From Alphaproteobacteria bacterium (GTDB taxonomy: Bacteria; Myxococcota_A; UBA796; GCA-2862545): a DNA stretch of 64,000 nucleotides. The position numbers and the translations under genes are program-made. The notes below the pieces were generated by a model. It made no database searches and was not told the DNA's origin. It was given only the letters and a program-made list of their open reading frames with translations. Shown here piece by piece: positions 7,618 through 15,705 of this stretch; position 1 is the first letter of the stretch, and each line of letters starts with the position of its first letter. The stretch is from the NCBI GenBank assembly GCA_020632955.1, contig JACKEO010000015.1:1-64000 (forward strand). The letters run 5' to 3'.

Positions 7618-8025
7618 ATGTACCTCTTCCTCGTCACCGTCCACGTCATCCTGTCGCTGATGCTGGTGCTGATCATCATCCTGCAGCCGGGCAAGGGCGG
7701 GGATGTGGGTGCGGCCTTCGGGGGCGCCGGCGGCTCCACGATCTTCGGCCCGCGTGGTCCCACGAGCGTGCTGCAGCAGGTCACCACGGGCGTGGCGGTG
7801 GGCTTCATGGTCACCTCCATCTCGCTCGCCTGGTACTCGAACAAGTCCCTGCTCGCGGGCGGATCGGACGTGCTCGACGAGATCGAGGCCGTCACGAAGG
7901 AGAAGCGCGCAGAGGAGGCGGCGAAGACCACCCCGGCGCCCGTCGAGGAGCTGCTCGAGGAGGCGCCCCTCGAGGTGGAGCTCGAGGAGCCCGTGGTCCC
8001 CGCCGAGGACGACGCCGCAGAGTGA
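7618..8025 (+). CDS. secG: protein translocase subunit SecG
   Basis: SecG is the small two-helix partner of SecYE. The first helix (about residues 4-22, LFLVTVHVILSLMLVLIIILQ) is followed by the family motif PGKGGDVGAAFGGAGGSTIFG and a second helix near 55-72. At 135 residues it carries a long acidic, Pro-rich cytoplasmic tail (AEEAAKTTPAPVEELLEEAP), common in related bacteria. It starts 12 bases after the Fur-family gene, so the two may be co-transcribed. secG often neighbours tpiA on the same strand; here tpiA is nearby but convergent. Confidence 0.93.
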   Translation: MYLFLVTVHVILSLMLVLIIILQPGKGGDVGAAFGGAGGSTIFGPRGPTSVLQQVTTGVAVGFMVTSISLAWYSNKSLLAGGSDVLDEIEAVTKEKRAEEAAKTTPAPVEELLEEAPLEVELEEPVVPAEDDAAE

Positions 8026-8085
8026 GCCCACGGTTCGAACGCCGTCACACGGATGTCGCGGATCGTCTCCTGCTCGGATAGAACT

Positions 8086-8106
8086 GGCCTCGCCACGAGC
8101 GAGGCC
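8086..8106 (+). promoter_or_regulatory. hairpin covering the ribosome-binding site of the glycine-rich lipoprotein
   Basis: GGCCTCG (8086-8092) and CGAGGCC (8100-8106) form a perfect 7-bp stem with loop CCACGAG. The only Shine-Dalgarno-like sequence, GCGAGG (8099-8104), lies within the 3' arm, 5 bases from the ATG at 8110. Folding of the mRNA would therefore mask the ribosome-binding site. This is seen directly; a regulatory role is inference. Confidence 0.45.
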
Positions 8107-8109
8107 CCG

Positions 8110-8850
8110 ATGTCCTTCCTGCGCGCCACCTTCCTGCTCCCTCTCGTGCTGGCCTGCGCGCCCGAGGCCACCTCGTTGGGCGACAAGGACGGCACGGATC
8201 CCGACGACACCGACGTGTCGGGCGGTCCCGGCGGTCCGGGCGGCAGCGACGACACCTTCGTGTTCGACACGGCCACGAACCCCTTCGACTCGGGCAGCGG
8301 CAACGGCGGCGCCAACAACGGGCCCGGCAACAACGGCCCCGACGGCAACAACGGTGGCATCGACACCGGTCGCCCCGGCGGCGGGAACAACGGCTTCCCC
8401 GGCGGTGGCACCGGGCTCCCCGGCGGGAACATCGGCGGCAACGCGGGTGGCAACAACGGCTTCCCTGGCGGCGGCACGGGCTGGGGCGGCGGCGGCAACG
8501 GCGGCGGCGGGAACAACGGCTTCCCCGGCGGCGGCACGGGCTGGGGCGGCGGCGGGAACAACGGCTTCCCGGGCGGCAACAACGGCGGCGGCGGGAACAA
8601 CGGCTTCCCTGGCGGCGGCACGGGCTGGGGTGGTGGCCCTGGCGGCAACACCGGCCCCGGTGGGAACAACGGCCCCGGCGGCGGGAACAACGGTCCCGGC
8701 GGCGGCAACAACGGCCCCTCCTGGGGCGGCACCGGTGGCGGCTGGGGCACGCCCTTCACGAGCACCCCGGGCGGCCCTGGCCTGGTGCCCGTGCAGCCCC
8801 TCACGCCCGTCCTGGGCCCGCAGCCGAACGCCCTCTTCCCGTTCCCGTAG
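8110..8850 (+). CDS. glycine/asparagine-rich repeat lipoprotein
   Basis: 246 residues. A lipoprotein signal peptide with lipobox LVLAC (Cys16) is followed by an acidic Asp/Thr segment and then about 150 residues of low-complexity Gly/Asn/Pro sequence with repeated GNNGFPGGGTGWGGG units. The tail is Pro/Thr-rich (PLTPVLGPQPN) and ends FPFP. The Cys is followed by Ala, so sorting to the outer membrane is likely. Such Gly/Asn-rich proteins are often surface adhesins or matrix proteins, but no named family is recognised. An in-frame ATG at 8053 would add residues before the signal peptide and is less likely. Confidence 0.75.
   Translation: MSFLRATFLLPLVLACAPEATSLGDKDGTDPDDTDVSGGPGGPGGSDDTFVFDTATNPFDSGSGNGGANNGPGNNGPDGNNGGIDTGRPGGGNNGFPGGGTGLPGGNIGGNAGGNNGFPGGGTGWGGGGNGGGGNNGFPGGGTGWGGGGNNGFPGGNNGGGGNNGFPGGGTGWGGGPGGNTGPGGNNGPGGGNNGPGGGNNGPSWGGTGGGWGTPFTSTPGGPGLVPVQPLTPVLGPQPNALFPFP
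8386..8640 (+). repeat. in-gene tandem repeats encoding GNNGFPGG units
   Basis: Inside the glycine-rich lipoprotein gene the phrase coding for GNNGFPGG recurs five times, several times extended to GNNGFPGGGTGWGGG with near-identical codons (for example aacaacggcttcccyggcgg). The strong DNA-level identity suggests recent slippage or unequal crossing-over. The number of units is therefore likely to vary between strains. Confidence 0.75.
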
Positions 8851-8861
8851 GGAAGGCGCTT

Positions 8862-8882
8862 CGTCGCGCGTCCACCGCGACG
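8862..8882. terminator. hairpin between convergent genes (lipoprotein / tpiA)
   Basis: CGTCGCG (8862-8868) and CGCGACG (8876-8882) pair perfectly around a 7-base loop, exactly between the stop codons of the + strand lipoprotein gene (8850) and the - strand tpiA (8885). There is no T-tract on either side. It probably ends transcription from both directions. Confidence 0.45.
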
Positions 8883-8884
8883 GG

Positions 8885-9643
8885 TCAGCGCGCGGCGTTC
8901 ACGATCGCGGCGAAGCTCTCGGCGTCGAGGCTGGCTCCGCCCACGAGGGCCCCGTCGATGTCGGGCTGCGCGAGCAGCTCGGCGGCGTTCGAGGGCTTGA
9001 CGCTGCCGCCGTAGAGCACGCGGGTCTCGGCGGCCACGAAGGCGGGGAAGCGATCGGCGAGCCAGCCGCGGATCAGCGCGTGCACCGCCTGGGCCTGGTC
9101 CGGGGTGGCCGTCTCGCCGGTGCCGATCGCCCAGAGGGGCTCGTAGGCCAGCGTGAGCACGGCGGCGCGGTCGGCCGGGAGGCCGTCGTACAGCGCGGCG
9201 AGCTGACGGGTGATGACGTCCTCCACGCGGTCGGCGCGTCGCTCCTCGAGCGACTCGCCCAGGCAGACCATCGGCAGCAGGCCCGCATCGAGGCCCCCGA
9301 GCACCGAGCTCCGCACCCGGGCGTCGTCCTCGGCCAGGTCGCGGCGGACCTCCGAGTGCCCGGCCAGCAGCCAGCTGCAGCCCACCTCGCGGGCGAGCAC
9401 GCTGCTGTTGGTGCCCGTGTAGGCGCCCTGCGCGTGGGGCGAGGCCCACTGGAGGCCCACGCCGATCATGCTGCCGCGCAGCGCCTCGACCACCGCGGGC
9501 ACGGCCAGGGCGGTGGGGAAGACGGCGACGTCGACCTCGGCCACGTCGCCCACCTTCGCGGCGATCGCTGCAGCCAGCGACCGCGCCGCCCCGGGGCCGA
9601 GGTGGAGCTTCCAGTTTCCGGCGAGGAGCGGGCGGCGGGTCAC
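8885..9643 (-). CDS. tpiA: triose-phosphate isomerase
   Basis: 252 residues, normal for TIM. It interconverts dihydroxyacetone phosphate and glyceraldehyde 3-phosphate. The N-terminal LLAGNWKLHL holds catalytic Lys, LLAGHSEVRR the catalytic His, AYEPLWAIGTG the catalytic Glu with the start of the flexible loop, and LYGGSVKPSNAAELL the phosphate-binding region. GTG at 9643 overlaps the pgk stop as GTGA, so tpiA is the last gene of a coupled gap-pgk-tpiA operon. Confidence 0.97.
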   Translation of the reverse strand: MTRRPLLAGNWKLHLGPGAARSLAAAIAAKVGDVAEVDVAVFPTALAVPAVVEALRGSMIGVGLQWASPHAQGAYTGTNSSVLAREVGCSWLLAGHSEVRRDLAEDDARVRSSVLGGLDAGLLPMVCLGESLEERRADRVEDVITRQLAALYDGLPADRAAVLTLAYEPLWAIGTGETATPDQAQAVHALIRGWLADRFPAFVAAETRVLYGGSVKPSNAAELLAQPDIDGALVGGASLDAESFAAIVNAAR

Positions 9644-10827
9644 CGCTTCTTCCGCAGGGCGGCGATGCCCGGCAGGTCGCCGGCCCGCAGGTAGGCGAGG
9701 CTGGCGCCTCCGCCGGTGGACACGAAGCCCACGCGGTCGGCCACGCCGAAGGTGGCGGCCGCCGCGGCGGAGTCGCCCCCCCCGATCACCGAGAAGCCGG
9801 TGGAGGCGGCGAAGGCCTCGGCGATGGCCCGGGTGCCGCCGGAGAAGGAGGCCCACTCGAACACCCCGAGCGGACCGTTCCAGAACAGCGTGCGGCAGCC
9901 TCCGAGCACGTCGGCCCAGCCGGCCGCCGTCTCGGGACCGATGTCGAGGCCCATCATCCCCTCGGGGATCTCGCGGACCACCTGGGGGGCGGCGTCCTCG
10001 GCGAAGCGGTCGGCCACCACGTGGTCGGTGGGGAGGTGCAGTCGGCAGCCACGCGCCTCGGTCTCCTCCAGCACGCGCCGGGCGGTGTCGAGCTGATCGC
10101 GCTCCACGCGGCTGCTGCCCACGGGCAGGTCCTGGGCGGCCAGGAAGGTGTAGGCCATCGCGCCGCCCACGAAGAGGTGGTCGACCTTGCCCGCCAGGCG
10201 CTCGAGGATCTCGATCTTGTCGGAGACCTTGGCCCCCCCGAGCACCGCGCCGAAGGGCCGCTTGGGGTGGGTGAGGAGCTGGCCGAGGGCCTCCACCTCC
10301 GCCTGCACGAGCAGGCCCATCGCCGACGGCAGGAGCTCGGGCACGCCCACGATGGAGGCGCTGGCGCGGTGCATGGTGCCGAAGGCGTCGTCGACGTAGG
10401 CGTCGGCCAGCGCGGCGAGCTCGCGCGCGAAGGCGGCGTCGTTGCCGTCCTCGCCCGCGAAGAAGCGCAGGTTCTCGAGCACGAGCACGGCGCCGGGCTC
10501 GGCCTCGTCGACGAGACGCTTCACGTCCTCGCCGATCGTGTCGTGGGCGAAGACCACGTCGCAGCCGAGCAGCTCCGACAGGCGGGCGGCGGCGGGCAGC
10601 AGCGACAGGTCGGGGCGCACCTCGCCCTTGGGACGCCCGAGGTGGCTGCACAGCACCACCTTCGACGCCCGCTCCCGCAGCGCCCGGATCGTGGGCAGCG
10701 CGGCGCGGATGCGCGTGTCGTCGGTGATCGTGTCCCCGTCGAGCGGCACGTTGAAGTCCACGCGGCACAGCACGACCTTGCCGGAGAGATCGAGCTGATC
10801 GAGGGTGGGCGGGGCGGTGGGGGTCAC
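9640..10827 (-). CDS. pgk: phosphoglycerate kinase
   Basis: 395 residues, normal length. It transfers phosphate from 1,3-bisphosphoglycerate to ADP. VLCRVDFNVPLDGDTITDD and VVLCSHLGRPKGE form the substrate-binding N-domain, LENLRFFAGE the conserved loop, and GGGDSAAAAATFG with VSTGGGASL the nucleotide-binding C-domain. The GTG start at 10827 overlaps the gap stop by 4 bases (GTGA), and its own stop overlaps the tpiA start the same way. Confidence 0.98.
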   Translation of the reverse strand: MTPTAPPTLDQLDLSGKVVLCRVDFNVPLDGDTITDDTRIRAALPTIRALRERASKVVLCSHLGRPKGEVRPDLSLLPAAARLSELLGCDVVFAHDTIGEDVKRLVDEAEPGAVLVLENLRFFAGEDGNDAAFARELAALADAYVDDAFGTMHRASASIVGVPELLPSAMGLLVQAEVEALGQLLTHPKRPFGAVLGGAKVSDKIEILERLAGKVDHLFVGGAMAYTFLAAQDLPVGSSRVERDQLDTARRVLEETEARGCRLHLPTDHVVADRFAEDAAPQVVREIPEGMMGLDIGPETAAGWADVLGGCRTLFWNGPLGVFEWASFSGGTRAIAEAFAASTGFSVIGGGDSAAAAATFGVADRVGFVSTGGGASLAYLRAGDLPGIAALRKKR

Positions 10828-11825
10828 GAGAGTCCTCCGAGGTGGCGGGCGAGGTCGATCATGCGCATCGAGAAGCCCCACTCGTTGTCGTACCAGGCGA
10901 TCACCCGCAGGAGTCGCCCGTCGATCACGGTGGTCTGCTCGAGGTCCACGATGCTCGAGGTGGGGGTGCCGACGATGTCGGACGAGACGAGCGGTGCGCT
11001 CGAGGTCTCCAGCACGCCGCGCAGCTCCCCGGCGGCCGCGGCCTGCAGGGCGGCGTGGATCGTGGCCACGTCGGTGGGGCGCTCCGTGCGCACCACGAGG
11101 TCCACCAGGCTGCCGCAGGCCACGGGCACGCGCACCGCGATGCCCTGCAGGCGGCCGTCGAGCGCGGGGATCACCAGCCCGATGGCGCTGGCCGCTCCCG
11201 TGGACGTGGGGACGATGTTCAGCGCGGCGGCGCGGGCGCGACGCAGGTCCTTGTGGTGGGCGCCGTCGAGCAGGTTCTGGTCCATCGTGTAGGCGTGGAC
11301 CGTGGTCATCGTGCCGTGCTCGATGCCGGCGGTGGCGTGGACCACCTTCGCCACGGGCGCCAGGCAGTTCGTGGTGCACGAGGCGTTCGAGACGATCCGG
11401 TGGCGGGCGGGGTCGAAGTCCTGGTGGTTCACGCCGTAGACGAAGGTGGCGTCCACGCCCTTGCCCGGTGCGCTGATCAGGACGCGCCCTGCGCCAGCCC
11501 GCAGGTGGGCCTCCGCGTCGGCGCGCGACTTGAAGCGCCCGGTGCACTCGAGCACCAAGTCCACGCCGCGCTCGCCCCACGGGAGGCGCGCAGGATCGCG
11601 CTCCTGGCTCACCGGCACCAGGCGATCCCCGATGCGCAGGGCCTCGCCCTCCACCGCGACCGGCACGTCCCAGCGGCCCTGCACGGTGTCGTGCACCAGC
11701 AGGTGGGCGAGCACCTCGGGGGAGGTCAGGTCGTTGACCTGGACCAGCTCCAGATCGTCGTGGCGATGCAGTCCACGGACGATCGCGCGTCCGATCCGAC
11801 CGAGGCCGTTGATCGCCAGGCGCAT
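10824..11825 (-). CDS. gap: glyceraldehyde-3-phosphate dehydrogenase
   Basis: 333 residues. NGLGRIGRAIVRGL is the NAD-binding start. SNASCTTNCLAPVAKV holds the catalytic Cys, HAYTMDQNLLDG and ARAAALNIVPTSTGAA bind substrate and phosphate, and WYDNEWGFSMRMIDL closes the protein. The ATG at 11825 has GGAGGG upstream; a longer frame to 11882 lacks one. It is the first gene of gap-pgk-tpiA. The 107-base gap to the divergent flavoprotein gene must hold both promoters; no convincing -35/-10 pair was found there. Confidence 0.98.
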   Translation of the reverse strand: MRLAINGLGRIGRAIVRGLHRHDDLELVQVNDLTSPEVLAHLLVHDTVQGRWDVPVAVEGEALRIGDRLVPVSQERDPARLPWGERGVDLVLECTGRFKSRADAEAHLRAGAGRVLISAPGKGVDATFVYGVNHQDFDPARHRIVSNASCTTNCLAPVAKVVHATAGIEHGTMTTVHAYTMDQNLLDGAHHKDLRRARAAALNIVPTSTGAASAIGLVIPALDGRLQGIAVRVPVACGSLVDLVVRTERPTDVATIHAALQAAAAGELRGVLETSSAPLVSSDIVGTPTSSIVDLEQTTVIDGRLLRVIAWYDNEWGFSMRMIDLARHLGGLS

Positions 11826-11932
11826 CGTCCCTCCAGGGTGGTCCAGCGCAGGCCGGTAGCTCATGCGGGCCGGGCCGGGCAAGAGGGGAGGGCCGCGCCG
11901 TCCGCGGTCACCCCGTCCCCACGGAGAGGCTC

Positions 11933-13537
11933 GTGGCCTGGCTCCTCCCCAACGTCGCCCTGCCGGACCCTCCCGAGGAGGAGGCCCTGCGCCTGGCGGC
12001 CGCCGACCACCTCGGCGTGCCCACCGACCGCATCCTGGCGGTGGAGCTGGTGCGCCGCTCCCTCGACGCCCGTCACGGCCGGCAGCGCTGGCTCGGCGTG
12101 CTCAAGGTGGACCTCGAGGGCGTGCCCCGGCGGGACCTCCCCGCCGGCGTGCGGCCCTGGACCGAGCGGGACGACGCGCGCTACGGCCTCGTCGATCTGG
12201 CGCCGACGCGTCGCGCCACCTGGCCCGCCGGCACCCGCGCGGTGGTGGTGGGGGCCGGGCCCGCGGGCCTCTTCGCCGCGCTGTACCTGGCGGAGGCGGG
12301 CATGCCGGTGCTCCTGCTGGAGCGCGGCCAGGCGGTGGCGGAGCGGGTGGAGGCGGTCAACGGCCACTGGCGCCGTCGCCTGCCGCTCGACCCCGAGAAC
12401 AACCTGGTGTTCGGGGAGGGCGGCGCGGGCACCTTCAGCGACGGCAAGATCTACACGCGCCGCCGCGACGGCACCATCGGCTACGTGCTCCGCCGCTTCG
12501 TCGACTTCGGGGCCCGCCCCGGCATCCTCGAGGAGGGCTGGGCCCACCTGGGCACCGACAAGGTGCGCGAGCTCCTGCCGGTCTTCCGCGCCCGCCTGCG
12601 CGAGCTCGGCGCCGAGGTGCGCTTCGGCGCCCGGGTGGACGACCTCGTGGTGGAGCAGGGCCGCGTGCGCGGCGTGGTGCTGGGCGACGGCTCGATCGAG
12701 CGGGGACACGCCGTGATCGTCGCCGCCGGCCACTCCGCGCGCGACACCATCGCCATGCTCGTGGACCGCGGCGCGGCCGCCGAGGCGCGCCCCATCGCCA
12801 TCGGGGTGCGCATCGAGCACCCCCAGGCCGTGATCGACGCTGCCCGCTACGGTCGCGCCGACCGCGGCGACCTGCCGCCGGCCAGCTACCGTCTGGCCCA
12901 CGAGTCGCGCGCGGGCGTGAAGGCGCGCACCTTCTGCATGTGCCCCGGGGGCATGGTGGTGCCTGCGGCGAACCAGCCCGGCCGCGTGGTGGTGAACGGC
13001 ATGAGCTTCGCGGCCCAGCGGGCCTTCTGGGCGAACGCCGCCGTGATCGTGGAGGTGGACCCCGCCCGCTACGGCGCGGGTCCGCTGGCGGGCTACGCCT
13101 GGCAGGACGCGATCGAGCAGCGGGCCTTCGACGCGGGCGGTGGGGACGAGCACGCCCCGGGCCAGCGCCTGCTCGACCTGCTCGACCGGCGGCCCTCCAC
13201 CGAGCTGCCCCGTGCCAGCTACCCGCTGGGCGTGCGCCCCACGACGCTCGAGGGCGTGCTGCCCGACGACGTGCTCGCGGGCGTGGTGGGCGCCGTGCGG
13301 GCCTTCGACCGTCGGCTGCCCGGCTACGTGGGTCCCGATGCCGTGCTCGTCGCCCCCGAGACCCGCACCACCTCGCCCGTGCGCCTGCTGCGGGACGACC
13401 AGTGCGCCTCCACCAGCCTTCCCGGGCTGTACCCGGTGGGCGAGGGCGCAGGGTACGGCGGCGGCATCGTGAGCTGCGCGCTGGACGGCCTGCGGGCCGC
13501 CGAGGCCCTGGTGGCAGCGGGCGGCGCGAGCGCCTGA
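11933..13537 (+). CDS. FAD-dependent oxidoreductase of the COG2509 type
   Basis: 534 residues from a GTG with GGAGAGG upstream. An N-terminal domain of about 100 residues precedes the Rossmann motif VVVGAGPAGLFAALYLAEAG, which binds FAD. ENNLVFGEGGAGTFSDGKIYTR, VIVAAGHSARDT, RTFCMCPGGMVV and the C-terminal GLYPVGEGAGYGGGIVS are typical of the 'uncharacterised FAD-dependent dehydrogenase' family COG2509. The substrate of this family is not established. It stands alone, divergent from gap and convergent with tRNA-Gly. Confidence 0.85.
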   Translation: MAWLLPNVALPDPPEEEALRLAAADHLGVPTDRILAVELVRRSLDARHGRQRWLGVLKVDLEGVPRRDLPAGVRPWTERDDARYGLVDLAPTRRATWPAGTRAVVVGAGPAGLFAALYLAEAGMPVLLLERGQAVAERVEAVNGHWRRRLPLDPENNLVFGEGGAGTFSDGKIYTRRRDGTIGYVLRRFVDFGARPGILEEGWAHLGTDKVRELLPVFRARLRELGAEVRFGARVDDLVVEQGRVRGVVLGDGSIERGHAVIVAAGHSARDTIAMLVDRGAAAEARPIAIGVRIEHPQAVIDAARYGRADRGDLPPASYRLAHESRAGVKARTFCMCPGGMVVPAANQPGRVVVNGMSFAAQRAFWANAAVIVEVDPARYGAGPLAGYAWQDAIEQRAFDAGGGDEHAPGQRLLDLLDRRPSTELPRASYPLGVRPTTLEGVLPDDVLAGVVGAVRAFDRRLPGYVGPDAVLVAPETRTTSPVRLLRDDQCASTSLPGLYPVGEGAGYGGGIVSCALDGLRAAEALVAAGGASA

Positions 13538-13559
13538 GTGCGCGGGTGTCTAAGCGACG

Positions 13560-13588
13560 CGCCCCGGCCAGGAGACCTGGCCGGGGCG
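13560..13588. terminator. 13-bp stem hairpin between flavoprotein gene and tRNA-Gly
   Basis: A perfect inverted repeat, CGCCCCGGCCAGG / CCTGGCCGGGGCG with loop AGA, lies 22 bases after the flavoprotein stop and directly 3' of the tRNA on the other strand. No T-tract is present. It is the strongest hairpin in the window and likely terminates both transcripts. Confidence 0.65.
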
Positions 13589-13590
13589 AG

Positions 13591-13662
13591 AGCGGGTGAT
13601 GAGGATCGAACTCACGACACCCAGCATGGCAAGCTGGTGCTCTACCACTGAGCTACACCCGC
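13591..13662 (-). tRNA. tRNA-Gly(GCC)
   Basis: Read on the minus strand, 72 bases fold into a full cloverleaf. The acceptor stem GCGGGTG/CACCCGC has discriminator U. The D arm is GCTC/GAGC, the anticodon stem CCAGC/GCTGG with loop TTGCCAT (anticodon GCC, at 13630-13628), and the T arm GTGAG-TTCGATC-CTCAT. The 3' CCA is not encoded (the sequence continues CTCG). GGC is a major glycine codon in this GC-rich genome. A promoter lies just upstream and a hairpin just downstream. Confidence 0.96.
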
Positions 13663-13673
13663 AGAGCGCCCCG

Positions 13674-13701
13674 CTTCTAACAACGGCCCCGGACGTGTCA
13701 A
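13674..13701 (-). promoter_or_regulatory. promoter of tRNA-Gly
   Basis: On the minus strand TTGACA (13701-13696) is a perfect -35, followed after 16 bases by TAGAAG (13679-13674) as -10. The tRNA 5' end lies 11 bases further, leaving a leader of a few bases. The -35 overlaps the stop codon of the upstream lipoprotein gene (TGA, 13700-13698). This is the clearest sigma70-type promoter in the window. Confidence 0.7.
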
Positions 13702-15125
13702 GGCACCGCGCGGCGCGCGATCCGCTCCAGCCGCTCGGCGGCCTCGGGCGGGGCCCCCTCGGCGGCGAGGCGCGCCTCGGCGGCCAGGTGGGCGCCCAGC
13801 GGGATGCGAAGCTCGTCCCAGGTGTCTGGCGCAGGATTCCCGAGGGCGGCGCCCAGCTGGGACCACACCTCGGGGGCCGGCGTGCGCCAGGCGAGGAGAT
13901 CGGCCGCGATCGGCCCCGCCGACGTGCCCAGCAGGGCGTCCACCAGATCCACCAGCGCCATGCGGAAGAGGGCCGTGTCGTGGCCCACCTCCATCGCGTC
14001 CACGGCGTCCTTGAGCGCGATCGCCCGCCACGTGCGGGCCAGGCCTGCGATCTCGGGACCCCAGGCCTCCGCGGCCGCCAGCGTCTCCACCCGGTCGAGG
14101 CCCTGGCAGGGAGGCCAGTCGCAGCCCTTGCCCAGGCGCCGGGCGGTGAGCGCCACCAGCGCGCCCCCGGCGGCGCGATCGAGGCCCGCGGCGGGCAGCA
14201 GGCGCTCCACGGCCCGGTCGAGCAGGGCGGCGATGGGGTCCTCCACGCCCAGCGCGGCGCCCTCGGCGCGTCGGGTGTCGGCCCACGCACCCTGCTCGGT
14301 GTGGCGGTCTGCGGCGGCCCGCTGCAGCGACAGCAGGGTGGCGTGGCGCAGGTCCTCCAGGCCGGCGTCCGGATCGGCCTCGCCGCCGGCGGCACGCGCG
14401 GCGAGCAGGCGTGCGGTGCCCGTGCGGCGCAGCGCGTCGTAGGGGGCACCCTGCAGCGCAGCCGCGGCGGGGCCCACCGGCAGGTCGGGTGACGCCAGCC
14501 AGCCCGTGAGCGCCCACCGGTCGCCTGCGGCGCGTGCGGCCACCGGGAAGGCCTGGCCCTCGCGCTCGAGGAAGGCCAGGGGATTGGCCGTGGGAGCCGT
14601 CGTGCGCTCGCCCACCGGCGTGAGCGACGTGAGCAGGGGCGCCAGCTCCAGCCAGCGGGGCTCGGTGGGGCCGGCGCTGCGCAGGTCGACCACGAGCCGA
14701 TCGGCCACGCCGAGCCGGTAGCCACGCAGCAGCGGCACCACCACGGTGCCCGGGTTGCCGCCCTCCAGGCGCTGCAGCGCGGCGGGCAGGTCGGCCTGAC
14801 GCCGCTCGGCGCTCGCGAGCTCGGCCACGGTGGCCGTGAGCACCTCGCCGTCGGCCACGTGGGCGAGCTGGTCGGGGCGGGGCAGGCGCGGCCGGCGGCA
14901 GAGCGGGTCGGTGCCGCAGATGGCCTGCACCGCCGCCTCCAGCGTGTGGATCGCCTCCCAGTCGATGCCCGAGGCCGACGGGACGGCGAGGGGGTCGTCG
15001 GGCAGCGAGACCGCCGCGGGCAGCGCGCGGGCGCAGCCCACCGCCAGGAGCAGCAGCGGCGTGAGGCTAGGACGCCTTGCGATCGTCGAGCCAGGCGCCG
15101 CGGAGGATGTCGAGGTTGCCGGCAA
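13698..15125 (-). CDS. uncharacterised lipoprotein
   Basis: 475 residues, no family recognised. After Arg17-Arg18 comes a hydrophobic segment ending LLLLAVGC, a plausible lipobox with Cys31. The rest is an Ala/Leu/Arg-rich, probably mostly helical domain with a Cys pair (CGTDPLC near residue 70) and GCDWPPC further on. The ATG at 15125 overlaps the end of the upstream phosphatidyltransferase gene by 59 bases; no closer start codon exists before the signal sequence. It probably belongs to the same operon as the two phosphatidyltransferases and may serve envelope lipid metabolism, but that rests on position only. Confidence 0.7.
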   Translation of the reverse strand: MPATSTSSAAPGSTIARRPSLTPLLLLAVGCARALPAAVSLPDDPLAVPSASGIDWEAIHTLEAAVQAICGTDPLCRRPRLPRPDQLAHVADGEVLTATVAELASAERRQADLPAALQRLEGGNPGTVVVPLLRGYRLGVADRLVVDLRSAGPTEPRWLELAPLLTSLTPVGERTTAPTANPLAFLEREGQAFPVAARAAGDRWALTGWLASPDLPVGPAAAALQGAPYDALRRTGTARLLAARAAGGEADPDAGLEDLRHATLLSLQRAAADRHTEQGAWADTRRAEGAALGVEDPIAALLDRAVERLLPAAGLDRAAGGALVALTARRLGKGCDWPPCQGLDRVETLAAAEAWGPEIAGLARTWRAIALKDAVDAMEVGHDTALFRMALVDLVDALLGTSAGPIAADLLAWRTPAPEVWSQLGAALGNPAPDTWDELRIPLGAHLAAEARLAAEGAPPEAAERLERIARRAVP

Positions 15126-15705
15126 GGTAGTCGACCAGGGAGGCGAGGGTCACGAGGGTGATCACGAGCATCGTCCACCATGGCACGGCAGACAGCAGCC
15201 CGGCGTGCTCAGGCAGCGTCTCGTGCAGCACCAGGGCGAGGAAGACCACCTGCGTGCCCACGCCCTGCACCACGGCCTTGAGCTTGCCGGACGGCCGGGC
15301 CGCCACCACGACGTGCCGCGTGGCGGCGATCGACCGGATGAAGGCCACCGTGGAGTCCCGGTAGTAGATCGCCAGCACCATCCAGAGGCTGGCGTGGCCG
15401 ATGGCGTACACCCCCATGAAGAGGGTGAAGCGGCTGAAGGCGTCGCTGAAGGGGTCGAAGAGCTTGCCGAAGTCGCTCACCACCCCGTAGCGGCGCGCGA
15501 TCCAGCCGTCGGCCAGGTCGGTGATCTCGAGCACCAGCGCCAGCACCGCCGCCGCCAGCACGCCGGACGTGCCGCCCACGAGCACCAGGAAGGCCACCGC
15601 CGCCGGTGCCAGCGGCAGGCGGGCCGCCGTGAGCACGTTCGGGTGGATGGGGGGCGCCATGGGCGCGCCCGTATCGCTGCCTCCATCGCCGTCAAGCGCG
15701 CTCAC
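15067..15705 (-). CDS. CDP-alcohol phosphatidyltransferase (first of a tandem pair by position)
   Basis: 212 residues with several membrane helices. The family motif D-x2-DG-x2-AR-x8-G-x3-D-x3-D is complete: DLADGWIARRYGVVSDFGKL followed by FDPFSDA. These integral membrane enzymes swap CMP of a CDP-alcohol such as CDP-diacylglycerol for another alcohol. The sequence resembles PgsA-type enzymes, but a choice between glycerophosphate, serine, inositol or other acceptors is not possible by eye. GTG at 15705 overlaps the neighbour's stop (GTGA); ATG at 15660 is an alternative start. Confidence 0.85.
   Translation of the reverse strand: MSALDGDGGSDTGAPMAPPIHPNVLTAARLPLAPAAVAFLVLVGGTSGVLAAAVLALVLEITDLADGWIARRYGVVSDFGKLFDPFSDAFSRFTLFMGVYAIGHASLWMVLAIYYRDSTVAFIRSIAATRHVVVAARPSGKLKAVVQGVGTQVVFLALVLHETLPEHAGLLSAVPWWTMLVITLVTLASLVDYLAGNLDILRGAWLDDRKAS

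Noticed and set aside
8386..8640. CRISPR array suspected from regular repeats
   Set aside because: The repeats are in frame, of irregular spacing, without unique spacers, and encode GNNGFPGG units of a lipoprotein.
7554..9449. Pro-rich PPGKPLFPPP repeat protein on the minus strand
   Set aside because: It is the antisense reading of the Gly/Asn-rich lipoprotein repeats, and overlaps tpiA in another frame.
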